Below, in pieces: positions 34,121 to 43,139 of a DNA stretch of 64,000 nucleotides (position 1 is the stretch's first letter; every line of letters begins with the position of its first letter). Source of the stretch: Halovivax ruber XH-70 (lineage in GTDB: Archaea > Halobacteriota > Halobacteria > Halobacteriales > Natrialbaceae); the NCBI RefSeq assembly GCF_000328525.1, contig NC_019964.1, forward strand, positions 2,790,001 to 2,854,000, given 5' to 3'. A program made the position numbers and the translations under genes. Below the pieces are notes generated by a model. The model worked only from the letters and a program-made list of their open reading frames with translations. It did no database searches and had not been told where the DNA came from.

Positions 34121-35746
34121 ATGTCGCAGGTCGCGGACGCCCCTCACGAGAGCCACGGCCGGTGGAAGTGGGACGAGTGGGGCCGCGGTCCATATCAGGC
34201 GCTCTCGAAGGTGATGCTCGGACCACCGTACGAGGGATACCTCGAATTCACGACCGAAATCGACGGCGAACCCTGGTTCATCAAAGTGAAGTATTCGAAA
34301 TCGGGGTTTGCACCGGCGGAGAGCGATCCGATAGATGCTCCTCGTCTCTACGAGTGGGACATTATCGGCCGTGGGCCGGGTGAATCGAAGTCCACATACA
34401 ACATCTCTCCGCGGTTCACCGATATGCGCCATTGGGAGACCGGTGAACCGGTGAATCTCCCGTGGGAGAACCAATTCGGCGAGACCGAAGGCGTCGACGT
34501 CGAGTATAAGCCCTCGAACGTGACGCCCGAGCGGGCGCTCGAACTGCTGCCCGAATTCTTCCAGGCGATCTTTGCGGAGGCCGGCGAGCCGGTGTATCGC
34601 GAGTACTTCCGTGAGCCGCCACATCCAGAGTACAGCCGCGAGTGGGCACACGAGCGATACGTGCGTGCTCGACGAGAATGGGCCGAGCGGATGGCACAAT
34701 CGGGTGTCCTCCAGAAGATCACGCACCACTTGGCCGATACCGAGGGCGTGAAGATGACGCTCGATATCGACAACGAGGAGGTCGTGAACCACCAGAACCG
34801 GCTTACTCTCCCGCCGTCAGCCGTGAGCGAACTGTTTCCCGGCCACAGCTACGGTCGTAAGTTCGAGATCTACCTACTCGCCGATCCGGACGCAGTGAGC
34901 AAGGATCACCCGTCCTACCACCCGAAGGTGGAGGTCCTCGTGAACCAGTCGTTCAACGACGGCGAGTCATGGGCGTGGGCCGAGCGCCAGAAGGTCGTCG
35001 AGGAGATCGAAGAAACGCTGATGAACTTCCTGGCGTGGGAGGACATCCCGCTAAATCCGGACGGCAGCGGCGTGTACGTCGCAGACGACCACTTTGCCGC
35101 GGAGACGCGAGAGAAACCTGTCGAGATCTACCAGGACCCGACGCCTGGCCTCGAAGCGAAAAGTGACCACCTGCTGGTGACTACGCTGCGCGAGATGGGC
35201 GATACGGCCGAGGAGGTCGCCGGCACGATCGCGACGGACGGCGGCCAGCGGGTCGGCGACCTGGCCGACACACTGGGGAAGCACCCCGCGACGATCTACC
35301 GGGCGATACAAGAACTCGGCGAGCTCGTCGAACTCGATTCGGGCCACGTCTCTTACCGGGCGCGGAAGTTCCAGGAGGAAATTCGTGCGCTCGTCGAGAG
35401 CGCCGAGTACGCCATCGAGAGCACGGCTGACCGACTCCAGCAGGTGATGCACCTCGCGGAGCACGTGGCTGATGTCTCGCCGTTTCAGCAGTGGGTCGCG
35501 GAGTACGGCGCCGAGATGCGATACGACGACAAGACCGGTGATCCGGAGACGCTTCGGATTGACGGCATTCTATCCTGGCTGAAGACGAGTTCCTACGAGT
35601 CGGTTCAGGCGGCAGCTCGCCAGGCGATCGAGAAGTGGCGCCACTCGGGGAACGATCCGGCGGTGATCCGTGGCGCGATCATTAAGTGGCAAACGCCGGA
35701 CGGCGGGACTGAGACTGGCTATATCGGCGCCGTCGCCGACCGCTGA
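34121..35746 (+). CDS. Large winged-helix protein of haloarchaeal elements (DUF7845-like)
   Basis: A 541-residue protein. Residues ~1-370 are a large domain with no catalytic motif that I recognise (NISPRFTDMRHWETGEPVNL..., RLTLPPSAVSELFPGHSYGR). Around 385-425 is a winged helix (ATDGGQRVGDLADTLGKHPATIYRAIQELG). The C-terminal part is helical and ends in a small beta domain. Proteins of this build are common in haloarchaeal plasmids and proviruses, often annotated MarR-like or DUF7845; a replication or regulatory role is plausible but unproven. It ends the overlap chain; a T-run at about 35769-35774 may terminate the transcript. Confidence 0.7.
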   Translation: MSQVADAPHESHGRWKWDEWGRGPYQALSKVMLGPPYEGYLEFTTEIDGEPWFIKVKYSKSGFAPAESDPIDAPRLYEWDIIGRGPGESKSTYNISPRFTDMRHWETGEPVNLPWENQFGETEGVDVEYKPSNVTPERALELLPEFFQAIFAEAGEPVYREYFREPPHPEYSREWAHERYVRARREWAERMAQSGVLQKITHHLADTEGVKMTLDIDNEEVVNHQNRLTLPPSAVSELFPGHSYGRKFEIYLLADPDAVSKDHPSYHPKVEVLVNQSFNDGESWAWAERQKVVEEIEETLMNFLAWEDIPLNPDGSGVYVADDHFAAETREKPVEIYQDPTPGLEAKSDHLLVTTLREMGDTAEEVAGTIATDGGQRVGDLADTLGKHPATIYRAIQELGELVELDSGHVSYRARKFQEEIRALVESAEYAIESTADRLQQVMHLAEHVADVSPFQQWVAEYGAEMRYDDKTGDPETLRIDGILSWLKTSSYESVQAAARQAIEKWRHSGNDPAVIRGAIIKWQTPDGGTETGYIGAVADR

Positions 35747-35828
35747 AACGGCCCTCGTAGTGGCAACGCTTTTTTGGCACTTATTTTAAGCAAATAGACC
35801 TTCGTCTGTTAGTGTCTGTTCCAATTTT

Positions 35829-35939
35829 GGTTGCGTTCGAGCCGTGGGCATGGGTTCGACCGACGTGATCGAACCGCAACCCCTGCGGGTCGTTTCGCGC
35901 TGCGCGCGAAAACCCCTTGGGGCGTGTCCCCAAGGGGAC
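35829..35939. other. Compact multi-hairpin intergenic structure
   Basis: The 340-bp gap behind the winged-helix gene holds a dense structure: an outer stem ggttgcgttcga / tcgaaccgcaacc (35829-35840 with 35870-35882, one bulge), then gtttcgcgc / gcgcgaaaac, then a 10-bp perfect palindromic stem ccccttgggg / ccccaagggg with loop cgtgt. It could be a structured RNA, a terminator complex or a replication/transfer origin. No gene is visible in 35747-36081. Confidence 0.55.
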
Positions 35940-36093
35940 AGAGCCAAAAAATTACACTGCCCCCGCCCCTCTCCGCACTGCAGATCTCCAGTTGAAGCAG
36001 TCGAAACGTTTAGACACCGATCCGACTATAGTCCTGTAAGCAGGTAATGGCTTTACTTACTCTGTTTCAACGTCTCTGCTGGTGTTCCATGTC

Positions 36094-36633
36094 ATGTCAG
36101 CCTATACAGACTATGCACCAATCCTGGGAAGATACATTATTAATGATTCTCTGAGAACTGACTTGACAACGATGGAATCTGGAGTCGGAAACGGGTCAGC
36201 GATACAACTTATTCAACTCTTCATAGTGATTTTTGCAGGGTTTGCTACGCTACTCTGGCGGATCTATGAGACAGACGTTGAGGAAATGCAGTCCGGTAGT
36301 CCGGAGATATTAGCGTGGCTTTTCATGTCGATCAGTGTTATGCCGATATATCCAGCATTTCTGTTAAGTTTAATTCTGTTGACTCGTGGGGGTAGTGTAC
36401 TAACAGAATATATCGCGTACCTGCTCGGTATTTTCATTACGATTCCAATATTGATATTGACCTCAATTAACCTTCATGTGGGGGTGATGAACAGTGAAGA
36501 CATAGAATTTTCACCATATCAACGGGCGATAATTTGCGTGTCTACGATTGTAGTTTGGGCATCTCTATTAGCGATAGTTGCTTGGCATTTATCCCCGGGA
36601 GCGTTGGATTCTATATTGAACTGCTATCAATAG
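36094..36633 (+). CDS. Four-helix membrane protein, unknown
   Basis: A protein of about 179 residues with four hydrophobic segments (IQLIQLFIVIFAGFATLL; ILAWLFMSISVMPIYPAFLL; YIAYLLGIFITIPILILTS; AIICVSTIVVWASLLAIVAW) and short loops. Codon choice is AT-richer than in the core genes. The start may be at 36082, 36094 or 36172. Its 3' end overlaps the convergent gene by 23 bp. No family recognised; small four-helix proteins of this kind are frequent in defence cargo. Confidence 0.6.
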   Translation: MSAYTDYAPILGRYIINDSLRTDLTTMESGVGNGSAIQLIQLFIVIFAGFATLLWRIYETDVEEMQSGSPEILAWLFMSISVMPIYPAFLLSLILLTRGGSVLTEYIAYLLGIFITIPILILTSINLHVGVMNSEDIEFSPYQRAIICVSTIVVWASLLAIVAWHLSPGALDSILNCYQ

Positions 36634-37528
36634 CCAATACCAACTCATTGGGGCCGTTCTCTTTACGATTGATGTCCATCATCTGCCTTGCCCCACCTTC
36701 ATCAAGGACTTGTTTTAGTTCACTAACTTTTTCCTCAGGACCATGGCCCATCCCTCGTACGTGGATATACTCAATATCAACAGGCAGAGTGTCTAGGTGG
36801 TTGCTTTTTTGTAAGACTAGATAACGGAGTTCACCGACACTGAGATCGGCCCCTCCTGATACGAAGATGACAAAGGGGCGATTTCGGATGAGGTCATTAA
36901 ACAAGTCTTGGAAATCTTTGTCTTGAGTATCGCTATCTGAAAGCTGGTCGTAGATGTCACGGAATAAGCCGTGCTCTTCAAAGTAACCAGCTGAACAAAG
37001 ACTTGGCACATTCTGCGCGGGAGTATCGTATTTATCGCCTAGCTTCCCTCGACGTTCGTACTCCTCATTGGGATCCACGTTGAAGTTATCAAAATACTTG
37101 CTGAGGTGATATGCTTCCTCGAGCATACTGCTTTGTGCGGAAGTTAGAACTGGGTCAAAAAAGTCCATCACGTCGTTAACGTCGCCTTTGCTTGCCCGAA
37201 TGGAGAGATAGAGCCCAAACGCCGACTCGGTGAATGCACGCCCTTTTTCTTCTCGCCAGTATTCCTTTAGTTCTTCCTTGCTATCACCCCAATCTCCTCG
37301 GGTTGGATCAACCGTTACTATCTTCTCTGTTCTATCAATATCAAACGGTTGGCTACCCGATACGTTTCCGATTTTTATTATGTATTCATCGTCAAGAACA
37401 GGTTCATCAGTCCCATGGTTGGCCGTTGCTGTATCTGATTCTGTGTCAGAACCAGACGGGGAAAAGGGACTCAAATCTGAAGGGAGGTCAGTATCTGGAT
37501 AAAGCTTCCTGAAAAATTCCCGTACCAC
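36611..37528 (-). CDS. Unknown protein, second gene of a two-gene cargo operon
   Basis: A 305-residue, AT-rich gene. The N-terminal ~50 residues are Ser/Asp/Thr-rich. The rest looks like a mixed alpha/beta protein with RNRPFVIFVSGGADLSVGELRYLVL and a C-terminal strand LVLAIDSSS. No catalytic motif is certain. It starts 2 bp after the stop of the small upstream gene, so the two are one operon. No similarity recognised. Confidence 0.6.
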   Translation of the reverse strand: MVREFFRKLYPDTDLPSDLSPFSPSGSDTESDTATANHGTDEPVLDDEYIIKIGNVSGSQPFDIDRTEKIVTVDPTRGDWGDSKEELKEYWREEKGRAFTESAFGLYLSIRASKGDVNDVMDFFDPVLTSAQSSMLEEAYHLSKYFDNFNVDPNEEYERRGKLGDKYDTPAQNVPSLCSAGYFEEHGLFRDIYDQLSDSDTQDKDFQDLFNDLIRNRPFVIFVSGGADLSVGELRYLVLQKSNHLDTLPVDIEYIHVRGMGHGPEEKVSELKQVLDEGGARQMMDINRKENGPNELVLAIDSSSI

Positions 37529-37530
37529 GG

Positions 37531-37770
37531 TTATTCTTCAACTTCGGTAGTATAGTGTAGAATATCTCCGACATCGTCCTTTACATAATGTTCGGAGCCA
37601 TGATAGACAATACCAAGATCTTCAATCGTTAGCTTTTTTCCAGTATTGTCGTCTTTGACTATCTCACCAGAGTTTCGATCGCGGAGATACCCTTCATCAG
37701 TTATGATCTTATTGAAGAGATCTGCTAAATACTCTTTTCTGTCCTCTCCAAACACGATCTCTGGTGACAT
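37531..37770 (-). CDS. Small unknown protein, first gene of the cargo operon
   Basis: A 79-residue protein (MSPEIVFGEDRKEYLADLFN...) with KKLTIEDLGIVYHGSEHYVKDDVGD. Start at 37770 in preference to 37776. It is tightly linked to the 305-residue gene. Function unknown. The gap 37777-38185 to the next gene holds the divergent promoters and no supported gene. Confidence 0.6.
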   Translation of the reverse strand: MSPEIVFGEDRKEYLADLFNKIITDEGYLRDRNSGEIVKDDNTGKKLTIEDLGIVYHGSEHYVKDDVGDILHYTTEVEE

Positions 37771-38185
37771 AGTCAACCTCTTGGTCAGTCTTTATCGGCC
37801 ATGTGCCTTGAACCTTATTCTCTACTTTTTACCATGCGGCTATAGCTACAGTAGCCTACTAGAAGTTTGTAGACTATAATAAGGCTATGGGCAGTGCCGG
37901 TGATATACACGTCTGAAAAGTAGGAAACTATGGATTGATAAAATACACAAAGAGAATACCCTGTACTCCTCCACCGTCAATAATAACTCCCTGGGGTCGC
38001 ACGTCGAGAGAATCCGTTTCCCGAATATGAACACGAGCACGAGCCAACGGTGTTCATATCGCGCCAATCTAACTACGATCGAGAGCGCGATCCGCACTGA
38101 TCGCGGTCGTGGGCTGTAGACTACTTAAACGAATCCCGTTCCAGTGACCGTAAAAATCTAGGATTTGCGGCTCGTGTTCACGAGT

Positions 38186-38467
38186 ATGGGACAAACTACG
38201 ATCCCTTCGAGCGTTCGAATTCGTACTGACGATGGCAACAAGTGGCGGTTCCGATCAATCGAGAAAGCAGCCGAATTCTACGGCTGCAATCGGAGCGACG
38301 CGGTCGCTTACGCCTGTGAGGATCTCGTCTCGCAGGTTGGGGCCGCCAGGAAGGTCCTCAATCGCGAGGATTTAACCACCGAGCAGCGCAAAGAAATCGC
38401 CGAGACGCTGTCGACCAGAGCGGTAACGTTCGAAGTCAGCTCGGTTACTGAAATACAGAAGGGGTAA
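38186..38467 (+). CDS. Small haloarchaeal DNA-binding-like protein (RHH-type)
   Basis: A 93-residue protein: MGQTTIPSSVRIRTDDGNKW..., then SIEKAAEFYGCNRSDAVAYACEDL. A short beta strand followed by two helices in this order suggests a ribbon-helix-helix-like fold; similar proteins (I recall DUF7692) recur in haloarchaeal plasmids. No toxin partner is adjacent. The ATG at 38186 is used; an earlier in-frame ATG at 38165 is less likely. Confidence 0.6.
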   Translation: MGQTTIPSSVRIRTDDGNKWRFRSIEKAAEFYGCNRSDAVAYACEDLVSQVGAARKVLNREDLTTEQRKEIAETLSTRAVTFEVSSVTEIQKG

Positions 38468-38693
38468 GAGTTGGAGTCACCGCACTCGACAGCTGATGGA
38501 GATAGTTTAGCCGTTCAAATGTGAAATAGTTGAGGCAACCGTATCAATGGTACTCCGGAGTGACACTGATAATCATAACAATGACGTTTGTAAATTAGGC
38601 TATAGCGGCAAATAGCTGGGTTTCACACACAAACTACTCAAATAGGGCTCAAGGGAAAAACTATTACCAATCAAGTTAATTGTACTTTCCAAC

Positions 38694-39725
38694 ATGAATT
38701 CGGAGATCCACTCGATGACCTACTCACCTGTTTCTCCTGATCTCGACAATGCAAATCAATGGAAAGAATCGGTGGGTGGAGACATCGACGAGGATTTGGA
38801 ACTCTTTGAGCGGTACATCCAGCAGGTTGTGGAGAAAACCGACATAGGTGACGTCACACGTGGCGACTTCGTCACTTCAGATACGGATTCTGAAGAATGG
38901 CTAGAAACGGTGAGAATGACCGACTTTGATGACTCTCCCGATGAATTTGAAACAGCATCGAAGGCACTAGCCGAAGAATTGAATTCACAGATCCATCCTC
39001 GGGCAAAGGATGGCGTCCTTTTTATTATCAATGCCACAATTTCTGGAGATATTCTTATCGGCGATGGCGAACGTCAGATTGTTTCCGTTCTCAAACTTGA
39101 TTTAGTTGAGGAACAAAGGCTGAAACTGGCGGACGATCGAGGTATCGAGGAACTTGACTTAGAAGACATTTTTCCTGAACCGAAAGAACTGCAGAAGGGC
39201 CTCATCTATCCGATTGTGCAGTCTGAAGGTTATCGACTGCCAGGAGATGTTAAATTCTACCAATCAGGCTCTGTCTCTGACTATTTTCATGAGTTCCTTC
39301 AATGTGATATAGAGGAAGGCTCTCTGGAGCAGGCAAAGAATGTGTTCGAGGTGGTGAGTGAATTAAAGAAGGAGCATACCGGCCAGAGTGCTGACGGCGC
39401 TGATACTTCACGCTTTAGAGACCTGAAAGACCGAACAGAATCGGGCATTGTTGGGATTGATGAGGTGACCGAGGTAGCCAGCGACATCGTTGGGCGAGAG
39501 GTTTCACGCGAGGAGTTAGCCGATCGCCTTGGAGCGGATAATCCAGACGCTCTCGCCATTGACACGGAAAACCTTCCAAGTACAGTGAAGTATGAAGTGG
39601 ACAAACAGATACGCGTCCGCTTTCCGTCGACTGCGGAGGACATGGTTGAAAAGGAAGAAAGCGACGATGGGGTAACTGTGACAATACGTGGAACTGAACT
39701 CGACTCGGAAGTACTAGACAGCTAA
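38694..39725 (+). CDS. NA37/YejK-like nucleoid-associated protein, candidate defence component
   Basis: A 343-residue protein. Several blocks resemble the NA37 (YejK, 37-kDa nucleoid-associated) family: FETASKALAEELNSQIHPRA then KDGVLFIINATISGDILIGD, VSVLKLDLVEEQRL, LQKGLIYPIV and DVKFYQSGSVSDYFHEFLQCD. The assignment is by eye and tentative; the related-looking DUF4868 (KwaB of Kiwa) is an alternative. The stop TAA overlaps the ATG of the next gene (TAATG at 39723-39727), so the pair is translationally coupled. The gene is AT-rich and lies among cargo genes between a nuclease/zinc cluster and a restriction system. Confidence 0.6.
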   Translation: MNSEIHSMTYSPVSPDLDNANQWKESVGGDIDEDLELFERYIQQVVEKTDIGDVTRGDFVTSDTDSEEWLETVRMTDFDDSPDEFETASKALAEELNSQIHPRAKDGVLFIINATISGDILIGDGERQIVSVLKLDLVEEQRLKLADDRGIEELDLEDIFPEPKELQKGLIYPIVQSEGYRLPGDVKFYQSGSVSDYFHEFLQCDIEEGSLEQAKNVFEVVSELKKEHTGQSADGADTSRFRDLKDRTESGIVGIDEVTEVASDIVGREVSREELADRLGADNPDALAIDTENLPSTVKYEVDKQIRVRFPSTAEDMVEKEESDDGVTVTIRGTELDSEVLDS

Positions 39726-41422
39726 TGTTGTCTAACTTGGAATCGTCTATCGACCGATTTCAGGATGACTGGGCTACAGAGATCGTCGGCCGGCGTCTGA
39801 AAATCGAAGATGACGTCTCTGCCGGCGAAGTCGGCTCAGTCTTCGATATTGTTGAGAATATCCGCGAGTTTATCGATGGTCGCAACCTAGTTTTTGAACT
39901 TGACCATCAGGCTGGTTCATTCGAGTATCGGACTCTCTGGGAGACCTCGGGCGACGTAACGATTACTAATAGTATTGATAATGATGCGGACGCTGATCGA
40001 TTATTTAGCCAGGCTGATTCACAGGCGGCTATTCAATCGCTTCGCAGCGACACGGTGTCTTCTAGAGCTGATCTCGAAGGCTGTATACGTTCGTTAGTGG
40101 AGACGGGTTCTGTTGACTGCCAATTTCAATACATGGTTGACGGGTCTCACATCGATGAGTACGTTCAGAGCCAGCTTGACCACAGTTGCTGTTCGAGCTA
40201 CTACTTTGAGAAGTCCGGCCTAATCAATGACATTCAGGATTCCTCGTTCGCAGAACTGAAGGATGTTTTCTACTGTGATGAGGGCAAGCGGTTGTTCGTC
40301 ATCAGGAATTTGAACCAGGCGGTTTCAGGCCCCGAGGTAGGATATTTCCCCCCAGAGCGTCTTGGCGAATCCGACCTAAAGTCATTCTTCCAGCGGGACT
40401 CATACATCAGCGACCAGCATCAGCGGATTCGGCGGGAATGCGCCATCGACCACTTTGACGACCAGTACCTTCCTCCAGATTACACGAAACTCGACTCCTC
40501 TTCCCAGTCTGAATTCGCAGACCAAGTTCGCACTCTGTTACGGCCCTATCGACTAGCTTCTGGGATACTTGGCATCTCGAACATTAGTCGAGTAATGGAT
40601 GACGGGTGGCAAGTTCGAATAAACGGTCGTCGAGTCATTGAATCGGATCTGCTTCTGAATCACGAGGAAGGGGGACTGATACTCGAGGAAAGTGCCGTAG
40701 ATGATGGACTTCTCGATACTGATCAGAATACCGTCGAGAAATTCATCGAACTGTTCAACTGGATATATAGCTCGCGGACGACCGATCGAATCAACGTATT
40801 CAGGAACATCGCTACTCTCTACTCAACCACTGTTTCCGGGATGATAACGGAGATAGATGACATCGGAGAGGGTGTCAGGTCGAACTTCGAGTTTTACATC
40901 CGAGACAGCATCGAGGAATTCGTCAAAGTCCAGCAGGATGTCACGGAGTACGTATTCAACACGCATCGAGAGCTTTCCGACATTCGAAGAGGGTTGGCCA
41001 ATAACCTGAATCGAGACCTGTTCCGAATGGTTGCATACGTTGCAATCACCTGGGCGGGGATAATCTCGCAGTTGTCGGGCATCACAGCGATTCAAACTGC
41101 GCTGACTGCTTCACTAGTCCCTGTTATCGTGTATATTGCCTTGGGGCTTCGAACGGCATACAGCCTGAGTCAACAGTTCCAAGCCACTGAGGCCGGTCGT
41201 GAGCAATATTATTCGATGTACGAAAATCGAATTGACGAGAACACATTCAACGGCATCAAACAGGGCGACGGCAGCGACGACATGAAGCGGCAGTTCAAGA
41301 TCGACTTGTGGATCTACTACGTACTGTTCACGCTTATGCTCATTCTCTGCGCATACGCTATCGTAGATCTGACGTGGCTTGACGGGCCCTTGACCGGAAT
41401 AATTGAATCCATTGTAAATTGA
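39725..41422 (+). CDS. Membrane protein coupled to the NA37-like gene
   Basis: A 565-residue protein. Residues ~1-430 are soluble, acidic alpha/beta without a motif that I recognise; a helical, probably coiled stretch at ~365-425 (TEIDDIGEGVRSNFEFYIRD..., VFNTHRELSDIRRGL) leads to three hydrophobic helices at about 437-456, 463-482 and 530-552 near the C terminus. The layout suggests a cytoplasmic sensor or effector domain anchored by a C-terminal membrane bundle. It is read by coupling from the NA37-like gene. Role in defence is inferred from context only. Confidence 0.65.
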   Translation: MLSNLESSIDRFQDDWATEIVGRRLKIEDDVSAGEVGSVFDIVENIREFIDGRNLVFELDHQAGSFEYRTLWETSGDVTITNSIDNDADADRLFSQADSQAAIQSLRSDTVSSRADLEGCIRSLVETGSVDCQFQYMVDGSHIDEYVQSQLDHSCCSSYYFEKSGLINDIQDSSFAELKDVFYCDEGKRLFVIRNLNQAVSGPEVGYFPPERLGESDLKSFFQRDSYISDQHQRIRRECAIDHFDDQYLPPDYTKLDSSSQSEFADQVRTLLRPYRLASGILGISNISRVMDDGWQVRINGRRVIESDLLLNHEEGGLILEESAVDDGLLDTDQNTVEKFIELFNWIYSSRTTDRINVFRNIATLYSTTVSGMITEIDDIGEGVRSNFEFYIRDSIEEFVKVQQDVTEYVFNTHRELSDIRRGLANNLNRDLFRMVAYVAITWAGIISQLSGITAIQTALTASLVPVIVYIALGLRTAYSLSQQFQATEAGREQYYSMYENRIDENTFNGIKQGDGSDDMKRQFKIDLWIYYVLFTLMLILCAYAIVDLTWLDGPLTGIIESIVN

Positions 41423-41533
41423 GAATTGACTGTCGGCACCTCCATTCAAACACCATAGAAATCATCTTCTGACATCACAATCGAAATCCTTCTACTATAT
41501 GGCTATAAAAGAGATTGTTGTGAACTGTTGGAA

Positions 41534-42256
41534 ATGAGCATCGTCACAACGTTACTCTCAGGTGCTGTCGGTGGTCTCGTCGCAACTCTCGGAGCTAAAT
41601 GGCTCTGGCGATTCTACTCCCGTCCTGAACTAAAATTTAAATCGGGGATTCTCAAGGAGGGAGAATCGCATCCACAGGAGCCGATGGCCTGGGGTCAATA
41701 CCGAGTAGAGATTTCGAATATCGGTCGGTCAGTTGCCTCTAATTGTAAACCGCGGATTCGCCTCGTTGGGCTTCAGGAGACGTCCAAGAAAGTGGCTGAC
41801 TTAGGCCCAGATGGGCGCGAGTTTCATGATGTGAGTATTATGAAAAGATACGTCATTGATCTAGTTCCAACTTGGAATGAGTCGGAGACTCCAACGAGAA
41901 TTGATTTGAACCGTGGAGAATCCGCCCAGTTTGATCTATTCTCCGTGCACTCCGAGGCGGCTCCACCAAGCGGAAGTGATACTGACATTCGATTCGGGGA
42001 TCAGAAGTCACTTGATGAGATTGAAGAGACAGGAGATATCTGGGAAACGGAGCCCATTCGGATCGAAACCTCTCAACAGGGAGATTTCTCGCGCCCCATT
42101 GTAGAAACGAAATCGGAACTAACGAAGGAGATTTTTAAGGAAATTGAATGGGTTGAACAGAGTGTTAACATCACCTCCGCAGATACGAATAAAATAGAAG
42201 GTGATTTAGACTTCGTTTGGGATGACGTCATCCCTGAGGTGAACATTCACCAATAG
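41534..42256 (+). CDS. Membrane-anchored protein, unknown
   Basis: A 240-residue protein with one N-terminal hydrophobic helix (MSIVTTLLSGAVGGLVATLG) and a beta-rich domain (WGQYRVEISNIGRSVASNCKPRIRLVG) that resembles the immunoglobulin-like domains of small membrane-anchored cargo proteins. The ATG at 41534 is used (a TTG at 41528 is in frame); GGCTATAAAAG ends 23 bp upstream and is a good TATA box. It follows the NA37-like pair in the same direction after 111 bp. Confidence 0.6.
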   Translation: MSIVTTLLSGAVGGLVATLGAKWLWRFYSRPELKFKSGILKEGESHPQEPMAWGQYRVEISNIGRSVASNCKPRIRLVGLQETSKKVADLGPDGREFHDVSIMKRYVIDLVPTWNESETPTRIDLNRGESAQFDLFSVHSEAAPPSGSDTDIRFGDQKSLDEIEETGDIWETEPIRIETSQQGDFSRPIVETKSELTKEIFKEIEWVEQSVNITSADTNKIEGDLDFVWDDVIPEVNIHQ

Positions 42257-42261
42257 TTACT

Positions 42262-42633
42262 CAGCCGAAATTTAAGGGCACCCCAGTAAGCATCGTTGCT
42301 GGATGGATCAGCCGACCCCTCACACACCCTACGCAGATCGTTAATGAGTTCCCACTTGCCGAGATACTCAGAAACGGGTTTATTCTGATTCTACCGGTAG
42401 CGGAGAAACTGTGCCTTGTCAAGGCCGGTGAGGTCCTTGTCCCTGTCGACTCATGTTCGGAGGCCTACGTTGGTTGGAGAACCTACGGAGCCAATGCTGT
42501 CGAGATGATGCACTCCTTCTCATTTCCAGATTCTGTATCCAAGTTATTAGCTTCCCTTACGAAACCCTCCTCACTCGATGGAAGTCCATCTTTGGAACGG
42601 AGAATGGATTATTCCCTGTTTCGCACCTCTTAA
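42262..42633 (+). other. Open frame without start codon, possible gene remnant
   Basis: A frame of 123 codons runs from about the end of the previous gene to a TAA at 42631, with protein-like content (IVNEFPLAEILRNGFILILP, VAEKLCLVKAGEVLVPVDS). No ATG, GTG or TTG lies near its 5' end, so as it stands it is not translated from its own start. It may be the tail of a decayed gene. The remainder, 42634-43139, shows no gene; ACTTTTATGGG at ~43093 is the likely promoter of the next gene. Confidence 0.25.
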
Positions 42634-43139
42634 GTAGGTTCTCTTCCTAATCTCGCTCTTACTGCAACGAATTTTGTAACTTGTTACCGATCAAACTCTT
42701 CATCTCAATAAGTGTTACTGGGAGCTCTATTCCACATTCACTTCGGACAGCATTGAACCCTCTTCCGATACTCTTGGGCACCCATTCCCAGAGAAAACTG
42801 TGGTTTGTTCAGCTTTGCTGTAGTAGTCGGGGCCTTGCCCCCGCTCTCAGGGTCGCTACCGGGCTCGCCCCCTCCTTAGGTAGACGGCGCGTGGTGGAAC
42901 AGGGTGGGAAGGGATGCAAGTCATCAATGGGTGTTGGATATCCAGTCTCGTACTAGGGTCTCAAGTCTACAGAGAGATGAACGAGACTGTGTCATAGGTG
43001 GAACAAGCGGGTACGGATGCCAGATAATACCTGTCCCAGGTGTATTTGATCTGGACAGCTGTCGAACGTTGGACGGTGTCACCCTATCTGTACTTTTATG
43101 GGAGGGATGGCTGAACCTTCATAATAGAGACCTCCTCAC

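Noticed and set aside
37837-38186. Toxin-antitoxin locus around the RHH-like gene at 38186
   Set aside because: No second small gene is adjacent in the same direction, and no toxin motif was seen.
36094-41422. Classical Kiwa system (four-helix protein as KwaA, 343-residue protein as KwaB)
   Set aside because: The two genes are 2 kb apart with an opposite-strand operon between, and the KwaB-like match is not certain. Only a functional analogy is kept.
42634-43139. Insertion-sequence remnant in the gene-poor stretch
   Set aside because: No transposase motif, terminal inverted repeat or target duplication could be found by eye.
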